From the NCBI GenBank assembly GCA_963580285.1, contig OY757011.1, forward strand, positions 156,229,245 to 156,293,244: a stretch of DNA of 64,000 nucleotides, given 5' to 3'. This DNA is from Lucinisca nassula. Its lineage: Eukaryota > Mollusca > Bivalvia > Lucinida > Lucinidae. Shown here piece by piece: positions 55,951-64,000 of the stretch (position 1 is the first letter of the stretch; the number at the start of each line of letters is the position of its first letter). A program made the translations under genes and the position numbers. The notes under the pieces are model-generated. The model worked only from the letters and a program-made list of their open reading frames with translations, did no database searches and had not been told where the DNA came from.

Positions 55951-56254
55951 AGATGCATATATTTGAAACGAGCGCAAGGGAAATGTTGTGACTCGGATTC
56001 TAGTAAAATTATCAAAAAATGTTACTAAGATGGATACCATCATGGTATACTGTCAGTGAAGGCGAAGCTGCATGTTTGAATGCTTTGTTGAAATGTATCT
56101 GAACATTATAAAATGAAATAAAATATAATTGTTTAAAATAATAAGGGAACCGAAAGATAAAATATGAAAAATACAAATAAAGAAACTAACTATAAACATA
56201 AGAAATTAAGCAAATAAAGATGAAAATTAAATAGAAAATAATAAAGAAAAATAT
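55951..56254. other. Unassigned A-rich sequence
   Basis: Ends in an A-rich stretch (56100-56250) next to the tRNA-like sequence, as a retrotransposed tail might, but no body is recognisable. Confidence 0.35.
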
Positions 56255-56343
56255 GTATGCCATTGGGACTCGAACCCTACTCGGCTACAAGGTTCTAGTT
56301 TGACTCGCAGTGCTAAGCATCACACGAAACCACTAAGCCAAGA
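56255..56343 (-). tRNA. tRNA-Ser-like sequence (probably pseudo)
   Basis: Minus strand: GTCTTGGCTTAGTGGTTTCG (box A), a long variable-arm region, and box B GGGTTCGAGTCCC. Length ~89 bp and layout fit a class II tRNA, but acceptor pairing is poor and an A-rich flank suggests a retroposed copy. Confidence 0.5.
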
Positions 56344-56890
56344 CTTTTACATGATGGCAATGTCAAAACATTTACCTATGTATTTAAAATCTAGTATAAA
56401 TTTTGTTCGAAACCTGCTTCCCCTAAAAAATGGAATAGTCTTGTCACGCTTAATCTTTGAACTCTCAAAGGTCGTTGATGAACTATATAACAGTCACAGA
56501 TTACAAATAAGGATTTCCAAGTGTTCTCTCCAATGGGACATAAGACAAAATAACAGAGTGTAACTACTTGTACTACATGCCTACATTTACGGTTTCTTTC
56601 ATTTCGCATGACAGGTTAACCTTTTCAGTTCGCACTTCATTTTGCATTCCAGGTTAACCTTATGAAATATATGTTTATTTTGCAAGCGTGAGAGCACTCA
56701 TGTATGCACATGTGATAAACTTAAGGCAGCCTTCCGGTTATTACCGGGTTTTAATGATTGTGGCAAATATAACTATGATGACCAGTCAACGGGAAACCAT
56801 ACAACCAGCCGTGACCTTTTCTTAAATGCTTCCGGAGCAAAAGTCAACATTAGATAGTCTACGCCTGTGGGCGTAGACAATAATGCGTAG
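56344..56890. other. Unassigned sequence
   Basis: An 87-residue plus frame (56300-56563) and an antisense frame overlap here with no domain. GCATGACAGGTTAACCTTTT and GCATTCCAGGTTAACCTTAT form a short tandem pair near 56608-56665. Confidence 0.35.
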
Positions 56891-56894
56891 ACAA

Positions 56895-56975
56895 TAATGC
56901 AAACAGTGTGGGTACAGATCAGACTGCTCCTCTAGGGGAGTCCAGACTATTTGCCTGTATGCAAAAATCTATTAC
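56895..56975. mobile_element. MITE fragment, TGGACCCAGATCAGACTGC family
   Basis: AAACAGTGTGGGTACAGATCAGACTGCTCC and GGGGAGTCCAGACTATTTGC. Confidence 0.65.
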
Positions 56976-57019
56976 ATTACGATAACATACCCGTGCGACA
57001 TAGTACATTTTTTCAGATC

Positions 57020-57572
57020 TCCAAAATGGCTACTTTTCTGATGAAAATCCGTGATATTTTTCTTATTTATTCTGCAAACATATGTTATGGGTGCAAGCCC
57101 CCGCCCATAGGGGCTTGAAGAAATATATGGGTTGCATGATGCTTCCACGCAGAGCTGAATCCGGCCCGCACACTAGTACTGGTAAACCGCTTAGAGGATC
57201 TAAGCCTGCCCAGGAACCGCGGCGCGAGGCGGACCGTCCATGCTAATAAACCCTATTGGTTTCATTGGGCGACAGGGCTTGAGATGTCATTTCATCTCAA
57301 TGTCGGATAAAAGTCCCACAAAATTGGAAGCAACGCCTCCAAAATGACCTTTACAGTGTTGACGGGGACGTTAAACCTCAAATCAAACAAACAAACAAAT
57401 GTTATGGGTGCTCGTTAGAACCGCCTCATTAAGGCGGTTCTAACGAGTACCCACAATATATGTCTTGGAGCAGATATAAGGAAAATGATGTATACCCCCT
57501 TAAACCCCAATTTTCGCTATATAAAGTGGGATTTAGAGGGCTGGTCATTTCACGGACTTGTTCACGTGATGG
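57020..57572. mobile_element. Hairpin MITE, GAACCGCCTC family, split by a SINE
   Basis: Left arm to TATGTTATGGGTGC, then after the SINE GGGTGCTCGTTAGAACCGCC, a mirror arm GGCGGTTCTAACGAGTACCC, ending CACGGACTTGTTCACGTGATG (matches the start at 51145 reversed). Confidence 0.85.
57095..57398 (+). mobile_element. SINE family 3, full-length reference copy
   Basis: 304 bp: GCCCCCGCCCATAGGGGC head, GGGTTGCATGATGCTTCCAC, GGTAAACCGCTTAGAGG, GCGACAGGGCTTGAGATG, GGAAGCAACGCCTCC, GACGGGGACGTTAAACC, (CAAA)n tail. Perfect 13-bp duplication ATGTTATGGGTGC (57082-57094, 57399-57411) inside the MITE. Confidence 0.94.
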
Positions 57573-58087
57573 AAAAGAACAAACAACATTTTCAGATGCA
57601 GTTTTTCGTGACATCTAACACTAGTTTTGCTTTTAAAAGCATATTCAAAAGGTTTCAGTTATTCTTTCTTGTCCTCACAGTGGTCGGACTTCCTTACCAA
57701 GTGCGCTATTCTCCTTGTGCTTTCGACACCAACTAACTGTGTGACAGTCTTGAAAGAGACCACCTTTGGGACTTTAACAGTGGTCTAAAGGAGCAGTTCC
57801 AAAGGTGATTTGAATGCTGGAATTTTACTGAAAATATTATTTCTGGGTAAAATGAGAGTATATAGGGTTTTTTTTTTTTTCAGCAAAAATATGTGTTTTT
57901 AGCCATACTGAAAGATTTTAAAATTTAATGCCAAGCAACTTCATTCACCTTTATAAAAGGCTCACTAGTTTCCACCGTTTACTCAGTCACGACTGTCCCG
58001 AAATTTTGAGTAACTGCCATACTATACTCACAAATCACTTGCTACAGCTGAAATTCCACGTATAGCTTTGGATTTCAATATATCCTC

Positions 58088-58360
58088 TTACTTCTCAAAT
58101 TGCCTGACGTATTCAGCTCTGCCACATAGTTGGTTTTTAGTATCAGATATAAGATCATTTTCATTTCCTCAAAATTCCAAAAATTGCCAAGAAAAATATG
58201 ACAAATTCAGTATAGCTTCTTTAAACACCTGTCTCAGATTGCTTGACGTATTCAGTTCTGCCACATACTTGGCTTTTAGTTTCAGATATTGAAACCTTTT
58301 AGTTTCCTCAAAATTCCATAAAGTGCGAAGAAAAATATGACAAATTCAAAGCTTTCTTGA
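58088..58360. repeat. ~140-bp tandem duplication
   Basis: TGACGTATTCAGCTCTGCC / TGACGTATTCAGTTCTGCC through CCTCAAAATTCCA to GAAAAATATGACAAATTCA occurs twice, head to tail. Confidence 0.85.
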
Positions 58361-58639
58361 ACACAGGTGCAACAAGATTTTCAACCAAACCATTAATGCT
58401 ATAAAATAGCTGTCAGACCTGAGTCCTCAGCATTTCCACTAGCTGCTACCTTCTAGTGAGATCTTGATGACAGAAATGCTTTTAAAACTGTTAGTAACTG
58501 TTACAGTAAACTACCCTTGAGATGCCAAGAAAAACTATATCTCAGAATGTCTCTGCCGCATCTTCTTATAATGTGGACCCTGACAAGATCAGACATTCAC
58601 TAAAAATCACTTTTCTCAATCTCATTCTCCCATCAGTAC

Positions 58640-59000
58640 ACTTGTAAACCCAACTTTATATATAGTAAAGCAGGATTTACAAGGTAAAACATTATTTTCT
58701 TATTTTGCTCAAAAACAATTAATATTTTCTCAGAATCATATATTATTCAATACTCATTTGAACTGCCTCAATGAGACGGTTCTAAGAAACACCCAAAATC
58801 TGTCTTTTTTTAAGGCAGAAATAGGGAAAATTCCTAGCTCCGTATAATGCGCTTTTCTTAACAGAAAAGTACTATTTTTTCTTATTTCTGCATGAAAACA
58901 TGTTGTGAGAACTTATTAGAAGCGCCTCGGTGAGGCGCTTCTAATGAGTGCCCACAACATGTATTATGTGCAGAAATAAGAAAAATAACATGTGGATACC
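58640..59000. mobile_element. Hairpin MITE, GAACCGCCTC family, double-hairpin copy
   Basis: Two palindromic centres: decayed TTTGAACTGCCTCAATGAGA at 58757, and strong AGAAGCGCCTCGGTGAGGCGC at 58918 within AACATGTTGTGAGAACTTAT and its inverse. Flanked by ATTTTTCTTATTTCTGC arms. Confidence 0.75.
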
Positions 59001-59131
59001 CCCTCTTATCTGGGGCTATGAAAACATTGAAAAATTTCATCTGAAAAATACTGCTTCTACAAATATAAAAGACATATAAATTCCAGGGGTTGTCGTAAAG
59101 AAACAGAAAATACACGTTAAGTAGTACAACA

Positions 59132-59359
59132 TTAACCCTTTTTGTACCAAATGGAATCTTCCTCCTCATATATAGCAGGACTCCATTTCAAAATTTAGGG
59201 GTGTCAGGTTGTGTTTTCTTCAAAATTGATTTGGAAAATGGCTGAACTTTAAGCAAATAGTGTAGGCCCAGATCAGACGCCGCGTTTTGCGGCGTCTGAT
59301 CTGGGCCTGTACTGTTTGCCAACTACCCGTTTTGGGGTTTCCGGTACAAAATGGGTTAA
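59132..59359. mobile_element. TTAA-flanked MITE, complete
   Basis: TTAACCCTTTTTGTACCAAA to CCGGTACAAAATGGGTTAA; centre hairpin GATCAGACGCCGCG/GCGGCGTCTGATC. TTAA on both sides. Confidence 0.92.
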
Positions 59360-59459
59360 AAATAATCTTACACCATTCTCACACCCTGCTTCTTTCCTTT
59401 ACCCCATAAGATGCCAATCAAGATAACTGTCATCTGCTTTGTTGTCTGCCTGTTACTTT

Positions 59460-59645
59460 AAAACTCATGGTTGCAAACAGTGTGGACCCAGATCAGACTG
59501 CTCCTTCTCAAGGAGCAGTCTGATCTGGGTCCATACAGTTTGCCTGTGTGCAAAAATATTTTAAACAGTTTGCAAGAAGATTTCGAAGACGACATGAACA
59601 GATGCCATTTTCAGATGCAGTTTTTCTTTACATCTTAAGGGCTAA
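59460..59645. mobile_element. MITE, TGGACCCAGATCAGACTGC family, complete hairpin
   Basis: TGTGGACCCAGATCAGACTG and CAGTCTGATCTGGGTCCATA with CTCCTTCTCAAGGAG between, then AGATGCCATTTTCAGATGC and ACATCTTAAGGGCTAAA. Confidence 0.82.
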
Positions 59646-59756
59646 ACCATATTTGACATGTAGAATTATTCCATATTATCTTTGGACCGGTCCAATTTCA
59701 GTTATCAGGGCTGATTGTTTGTCAGTCGACCCAAAGTTGATAAGTACAGTTAAGTG

Positions 59757-59846
59757 TGTGTGTGAATTCGGGTTTAACGTCGCTTTCAACAATTTTTCAG
59801 TCATATCACGACGGTGTCTGGTTGCGACAGGGAGCTCAATGCTCAC
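59757..59846 (-). mobile_element. SINE family 1, 3'-tail fragment
   Basis: GTGTGTGTGAATTCGGGTTT to GACAGGGAGCTCAATGCTCA, identical to the tail of 11538-11950. Heavily 5'-truncated with a very short (GT) run. Confidence 0.88.
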
Positions 59847-60284
59847 GAAGTACAGTTAAGCTTTTCGTTGTTGACATCCACTTATTATGACACTATCACT
59901 ATTTGTAGGAAATCCAGGTAACTGTTATTTATAGAAAATAACCATGCTATTCTTATCGCTGTGAGGTCAGAGTTTGCATAAGAGGGTTATCTATGGAACC
60001 TGGACTGGAATCAAGCGTTAGCCTTAGCAAACAGTGTAGACCGAGATCAGACACTGCAGAATGAGGCGTTAGATCAGGGTCTTCACTGCATAAAATACAA
60101 AAAGTTAAGGTGAAACAAAACAATCTAATTCCCACCATGCTGTGATCTTTAAATATTATAAGTTTCACAAAAATCCCTTTAATTTAAGGAAGTGGTGATG
60201 ATACTGATCAGATGCCATGTTTTGCAGCCTTCTTCAAGCGGGGCTGTCTTACCGTAATGCTATGAACACCCTGGCATCAAGTTA

Positions 60285-60650
60285 ACACGCCTATATAATT
60301 TTGACCCCTCCCCACGAATCCGACATTTATATAGAAAAAACTGGGGTTTACAGGGGTAAAACTTATTTTTCTTATTTCTGCTCTAAAATATATATTGTGG
60401 GTACACGTTAGAACCGCCTCACCGAGGCGGTTCTAACGCGCCTCACCTATGCGGTTCTAACGTGTACCCACAATATATATTTTGAGTGTGGGTACTCGTT
60501 AGAACCTCCTCGGTGAGGCGGTTCTAACGTGTACCCACAATATATATTTTGAACTGAAATAAGAAAAATATCAAGTTTTCATCTTAAATTTTTCGTGTTT
60601 TTCGGCGGTAATATTTACAAAGTATTTGTATAGCCATGTTTTCGTAATGA
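60285..60650. mobile_element. Hairpin MITE, GAACCGCCTC family, duplicated palindrome
   Basis: AACACGCCTATATAATTTTG to GTATAGCCATGTTTTCG. The central GGGTA(C)ACGTTAGAACCGCC palindrome is present in two successive rounds (60398-60475 and 60488-60545), separated by ATATATATTTTGAGTG. Confidence 0.87.
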
Positions 60651-61014
60651 AACCCCTACTTTATCCGGGAAAATGTGAGTGCGCGTGTGTGTGTGTGTTT
60701 TAAGGTTTCTAATTTCTGCTTCAAAGCTCTCTAAACTGTTCGGTGAGAATCTAAGAATGTGCATGAAATGCTGTATCCTTGAGTCTTGCATGTGTGTGCT
60801 AATCATGTTCTTGAACATTCCATTACAAATATAAAAGCGAGCAGTTATAAGTTATCTTTGTATTTTCAAAATGTCAAACTGTCTAACTTAAAACGTCAGC
60901 CGGAGCATTTGATAAAAGTGAATCTTTGCATAAACAATAAAAAGTGCAGACACCAACATTCTTAAACAACAACAACAACCAATTACAGACAAAAATAAGT
61001 CACCAGTTTACTTT
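60651..61014. other. Unassigned sequence
   Basis: Contains a short (GT)n at 60679-60697 and (CAA)n at 60966-60979. No gene or family recognised. Confidence 0.4.
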
Positions 61015-61205
61015 TCAAATTGTAAAAACCTGCTGAACCCACAATGTAGGACGAGATCAGATCTGAATCAGGGTTTGCACTGTTTGACATTCAGTTTGTG
61101 AAGTTGTTGGAATAAAGTATATCATTTAGTAATCTGTAAATGGCTGAAAGTCAGAAATGTGTGTGGCAAAATTTATTTATTCAGTAGGACAAGGTTCAGC
61201 AATAT
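61015..61205. mobile_element. TTAA-type MITE fragment
   Basis: TTTGCACTGTTTGACATTCA, AATCTGTAAATGGCTGAAAG, TCAGAAATGTGTGTGGC, TTATTCAGTAGGACAAGG. Ends decayed. Confidence 0.65.
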
Positions 61206-61230
61206 TTGTACAGTAAAATTCCTGTATTAA

Positions 61231-61295
61231 GACCACTTTTGGGACTGTTAAAAGGTGGTCTTGAAGACCACTTTTTAACAGTCCCAAAGGTGGTC
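61231..61295. repeat. 65-bp foldback
   Basis: GACCACTTTTGGGACTGTTA...GGTGGTC mirrored by GACCACTTTTTAACAGTCCC...GGTGGTC, loop TTGAA. A partial relative is at 57756-57788 (GACCACCTTTGGGACTTTAA). Confidence 0.85.
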
Positions 61296-61481
61296 TCATT
61301 CTAGTGGACTCTGGGTGTAAAAACATTAAGAAAGAAAGCCGAAATCAGTTAAATATGCTTTTAAAAGCAGACTTTGTCTTAATTTTAGCTGGTCTTAGCA
61401 GCAGAAAAATCTGCTGTATACATATACTTTTAGAATTTCAAATTCTTTAGTTTAAGGTAAAAATGACTGACTTTTTCAGCA

Positions 61482-61775
61482 CATTGGGGCTTGAAGAAAT
61501 AGATGGGCTGCGTGATGCTTCCACGCAGAGCTGAAACTGACCGCACACAAGTCCTGGTAAACTGCTTAGAGGATCTAAGCCTGCCCAGGCAAAGCAGTGC
61601 GAGTCGGTCTGTCAATGCTTATAAAACCTATTGGTTTCATTGGACGACAGGGCTTGAGATGTCATTTCACCCCAATGTCGGGTAAAAGTCCCACAAAATT
61701 GGCAGCAACGTCTCTAAAATGACCTATACAGTGTTGACGGGGACATTAAACCTCAAATCAAACAAAAACCAAAAA
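61482..61775 (+). mobile_element. SINE family 3, 5'-truncated by a few bases
   Basis: ATTGGGGCTTGAAGAAATAG to GACGGGGACATTAAACCTC and CAAA-rich tail. CTGACTTTTTCA before (61468-61479) and after (61778-61789) is a 12-bp target duplication. Confidence 0.9.
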
Positions 61776-62014
61776 AACTGACTTTTTCAACTGATAAACA
61801 TGGTGTTGTAAAGTTGTCACCGAAGCACGAGATTGTTTGACACGAATATGGTATGCATGTGCACGTGCAAAATGCAAAAATTGCAAAATTATCGTGATCA
61901 CATTTTGGCACTTTTTTATGTCATTATAAGGTCCGGTTTCTTTACGTTAAAAAGTCAGCAAAACATTTCATAAGAACACGCCAATGGGACGTCTAAGTAA
62001 CGTCGATCGTCATT

Positions 62015-62946
62015 GTGGATGAAGATGGGCTTTCAATTACCGCCAAGTTGCAGTCGCACGCTACGATTGTTCGATTGGTTGAAAGGCACGACGCTAGGAG
62101 ACAACGCCCTGGACGTGAATGTGTTACTACACGTCAGCAGGACCGGTATATTGTTTTGAGTCATTTACGCGACCGATTCAGGACGTCTGTGGAAACTGCC
62201 CAGGAGACAGTGGGAACCCATAACATACGCGTAAGTGCCTTAGCTGCACGGCGGCGTCTCCAGGAACGCGGTATTTCTAGCCATATTAAGACGTATAGGG
62301 GGAACGTTTTGACGGCGGAGCGTCGAATCGGCCGCTTTAATTGGTGTCGACTGCGTGTCCGATGGACACAACAGCGTTGGCGTGGTGTACTAACTTTTCA
62401 CGTTTTGTGTTGAAACGTTTGATACTGCGGCGTAAAGTATGGCGTTGCCGTGGGGAGCGATTTCAAGACTGTTGTGTTGAACAGGTATAACGTTGGGGTG
62501 GTGGCAGCGTAATGGTGTGGGGAGGGATCTCATGGCGCCACAAAGCCCAACTCATCGTTGTTAATGACAATTTGACAGCACGTCGGTACATTGATGAAAT
62601 CTCAGAGCCTGAGGTGGTACCGTTTTTAAACAATAATGCTTTTCCAGCAGGACAACGCAGGTGCTTATTCTGCGAGGCTAACCATGGCCTTTTTAATCAA
62701 AATGGTGTGCAAGTTCTTTCTTGGCCTGCGTTTTGGCCGGATTTAAACCCAATTGAGCACCTTTGGGAGCTCGGAAAACGTGTGCACAGCCGACGCCATC
62801 CGCCAATCAACCGTCAGCAGCTTGCCGTGGCGCTACAGAAAGAATGGGACAACATCACACAAGACCAGATACAGCGTTTAATTCGAAACATGAGGCGTCG
62901 GTGCCAAGCAACACTTGGTGCTAATGGTGGACATACACGGTATTAG
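62015..62946 (+). pseudogene. Tc1/mariner transposase, broken
   Basis: A 5' part (62015-62413) has HATIVRLVERH and VTTRQQDRYIVLSHLR (end of the DNA-binding region), and a 3' part (62512-62946) has VMVWGGIS, WPAFWPDLNPIEHLWELGKR and RNMRRRCQATLGANGGHTRY, the hallmarks of a Tc1-like DD34E transposase C-terminus. The first catalytic Asp segment is deleted near 62392. Stops lie between the parts. The QQDNA-type second Asp is readable only in another frame around 62645-62665, so two compensating frameshifts surround it. TIRs not identified. Inactive. Confidence 0.92.
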
Positions 62947-63019
62947 GATTATATTAGTCATCCTAAAATTTAATTGTTATCAGAATATCCCCAGAAGATT
63001 ACCCCTAAGAGGTATTAAT

Positions 63020-63235
63020 TTAACCCATTGTATGCTGGTGGACTTCAATTGCTATATATGCTGGACAAGTCCATTTGTCAATTAAGGGGTGTCAGGCCTT
63101 TTTTTTTAATACTATTTTTTACGCAAACTCTAGTTAACAAACAGTAAAGAGCTTGATCAGTCTGATGAGGGTCTGCACTGTTTTCCCCTGCCCCCTTTAA
63201 ATGGTTTCCAGGCAAAGCGTGTTTAAGGAAAGAAT
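63020..63235. mobile_element. TTAA-type MITE relative, diverged
   Basis: TTTAACCCATTGTATGCTGG, AGGGGTGTCAGGCC, GATCAGTCTGATGAGGGTC, ending near GGCAAAGCGTGTTTAAGG. It follows the layout of the 63302-63530 element but has lost most of its palindrome. Confidence 0.55.
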
Positions 63236-63301
63236 TACCAGACGACTGCCTGACCTTTGTAACTCAGGATCAGGTGATAATCCCGGCTGTGACAAAAGGC
63301 A

Positions 63302-63530
63302 TTAACCCTGTTTGTACCAAATGGAATCTTCCTCCTTATAAACAGCAGGAGTTGATGTCAAAATTTAGGGGTGTCAGGTTGTGTTTTCATCAAAATTGAT
63401 TTGGAAAATGACTGAAGTTTTAGCAAACAGTGGAGACCCTGATCAGACGCCGCGTTCTGCGGCGTCTGATCTGGGCCTGCACTGGTTGCCCGGGTACCCG
63501 TTTTGGGGTTTCCGGTACCAAATAGGTTAA
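63302..63530. mobile_element. TTAA-flanked MITE, complete
   Basis: TTAACCCTGTTTGTACCAAA to CCGGTACCAAATAGGTTAA; centre GATCAGACGCCGCG/TGCGGCGTCTGATC. ~70 bp from the preceding relative. Confidence 0.92.
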
Positions 63531-63634
63531 AATGGATACCCTTTGGCAATATCAAGGGAATGATTTAAAATAGTTAACAAAAAAAATGTTTCTAATGAAC
63601 TTTTGTCGATCACAAAAGTTTCTTTAAAAATTCC

Positions 63635-63815
63635 TTGTTGCAAACAGTGTGGACCCAGATCTGAGGAGCAGTTTGATCAGGGTCCACACTGTTTGCTTGG
63701 AGGCAGCAGTATGTTTGCTAAATGTAAGCGACCGTAGGAAGCAGATGCAGCAGACAACATAAACAGACGACATTTTCATGTACAGTTTTTTCTTGGCATC
63801 TTAGGGGTTTAAGGA
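63635..63815. mobile_element. MITE, TGGACCCAGATCAGACTGC family
   Basis: GTTGCAAACAGTGTGGACCC, GAGGAGCAGTTTGATCAGGG, ACAGACGACATTTTCATG, GCATCTTAGGGGTTTAA. Confidence 0.78.
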
Positions 63816-64000
63816 GCATAGAACGCTTTTTTCTGAGGGATTCAGATTAGGAAGTCACAAAAGTGGTCTCCAGATCTATACCCATTCAACTTTTCAATGC
63901 TCACATTTAGGTCGTTATGTTACAACGGGAAAGACAACTTAGGATGTCTTGTAAATTAAGACACCCGGCGCCGCGAAAAACTGCAGCTGCATATGTCGTC

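Overview
The window is eukaryotic, repeat-dominated, non-genic DNA, most likely from a bivalve mollusc and perhaps a venerid-type clam. This is inferred from its dispersed families: several tRNA-derived SINE families whose tails carry a GACGTTAAACC core, ACCTTGACCTTTGACC repeats ending in GGACGGAC runs, a 2.3 kb GGCCCATGGGCC element, and many hairpin MITEs. No host gene with recognisable exons was found. Most open frames are by-products of tandem repeats with periods divisible by three. The best intact coding frame is a 363-residue coiled-coil/zinc-knuckle (Gag-like) protein at 15534-16625 on the minus strand. Other coding traces are decayed transposon genes: two copies of one LINE reverse-transcriptase family (34733-35940 minus, 45870-46890 plus) and two Tc1/mariner remnants (40285-40510, 62015-62946).

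Layout. Bases 1-6396 are a satellite of ~160 bp monomers built from a 9-bp micro-unit, with AGTAAG on the plus strand. Bases 6400-20035 are a 13.6 kb spacer. It holds a 237-bp satellite with TATA-like motifs, a GC-rich block, SINEs, a nuclear-receptor-site-like tandem repeat, five microsatellites, the Gag-like gene between direct repeats, and MITEs. Bases 20036-27110 hold the same satellite in inverted orientation, with a fringe to 27870 and a local 1,119-bp (seven-monomer) higher-order repeat. The outer ends match (about 1-240 versus 26800-27045 reversed), so the region is a large diverged inverted repeat reminiscent of a foldback element. Bases 28400-34470 are mostly minisatellites (27, ~36, ~50 and 119 bp). 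Bases 34500-64000 are a TE graveyard: LINE remnants, a 2.17 kb element with 15-bp TIRs and TAA duplication (PIF/Harbinger-like), foldbacks, a GATATCC palindromic array, an ACGT-rich palindrome, and many SINE and MITE insertions, several nested with clear target-site duplications.

There is no operon or pathway here. The coherent biology is transposon activity: non-autonomous SINEs need LINE machinery, TTAA-flanked MITEs need a piggyBac-type transposase, and the visible autonomous genes are mostly dead. The most interesting candidates are the inverted satellite pair with its spacer, the Gag-only element with duplicated zinc-knuckle modules, the orphan TAA-flanked element, and SINE copies with duplicated internal segments. 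Boundaries are read by eye and family names are inferences unless a diagnostic motif is cited.
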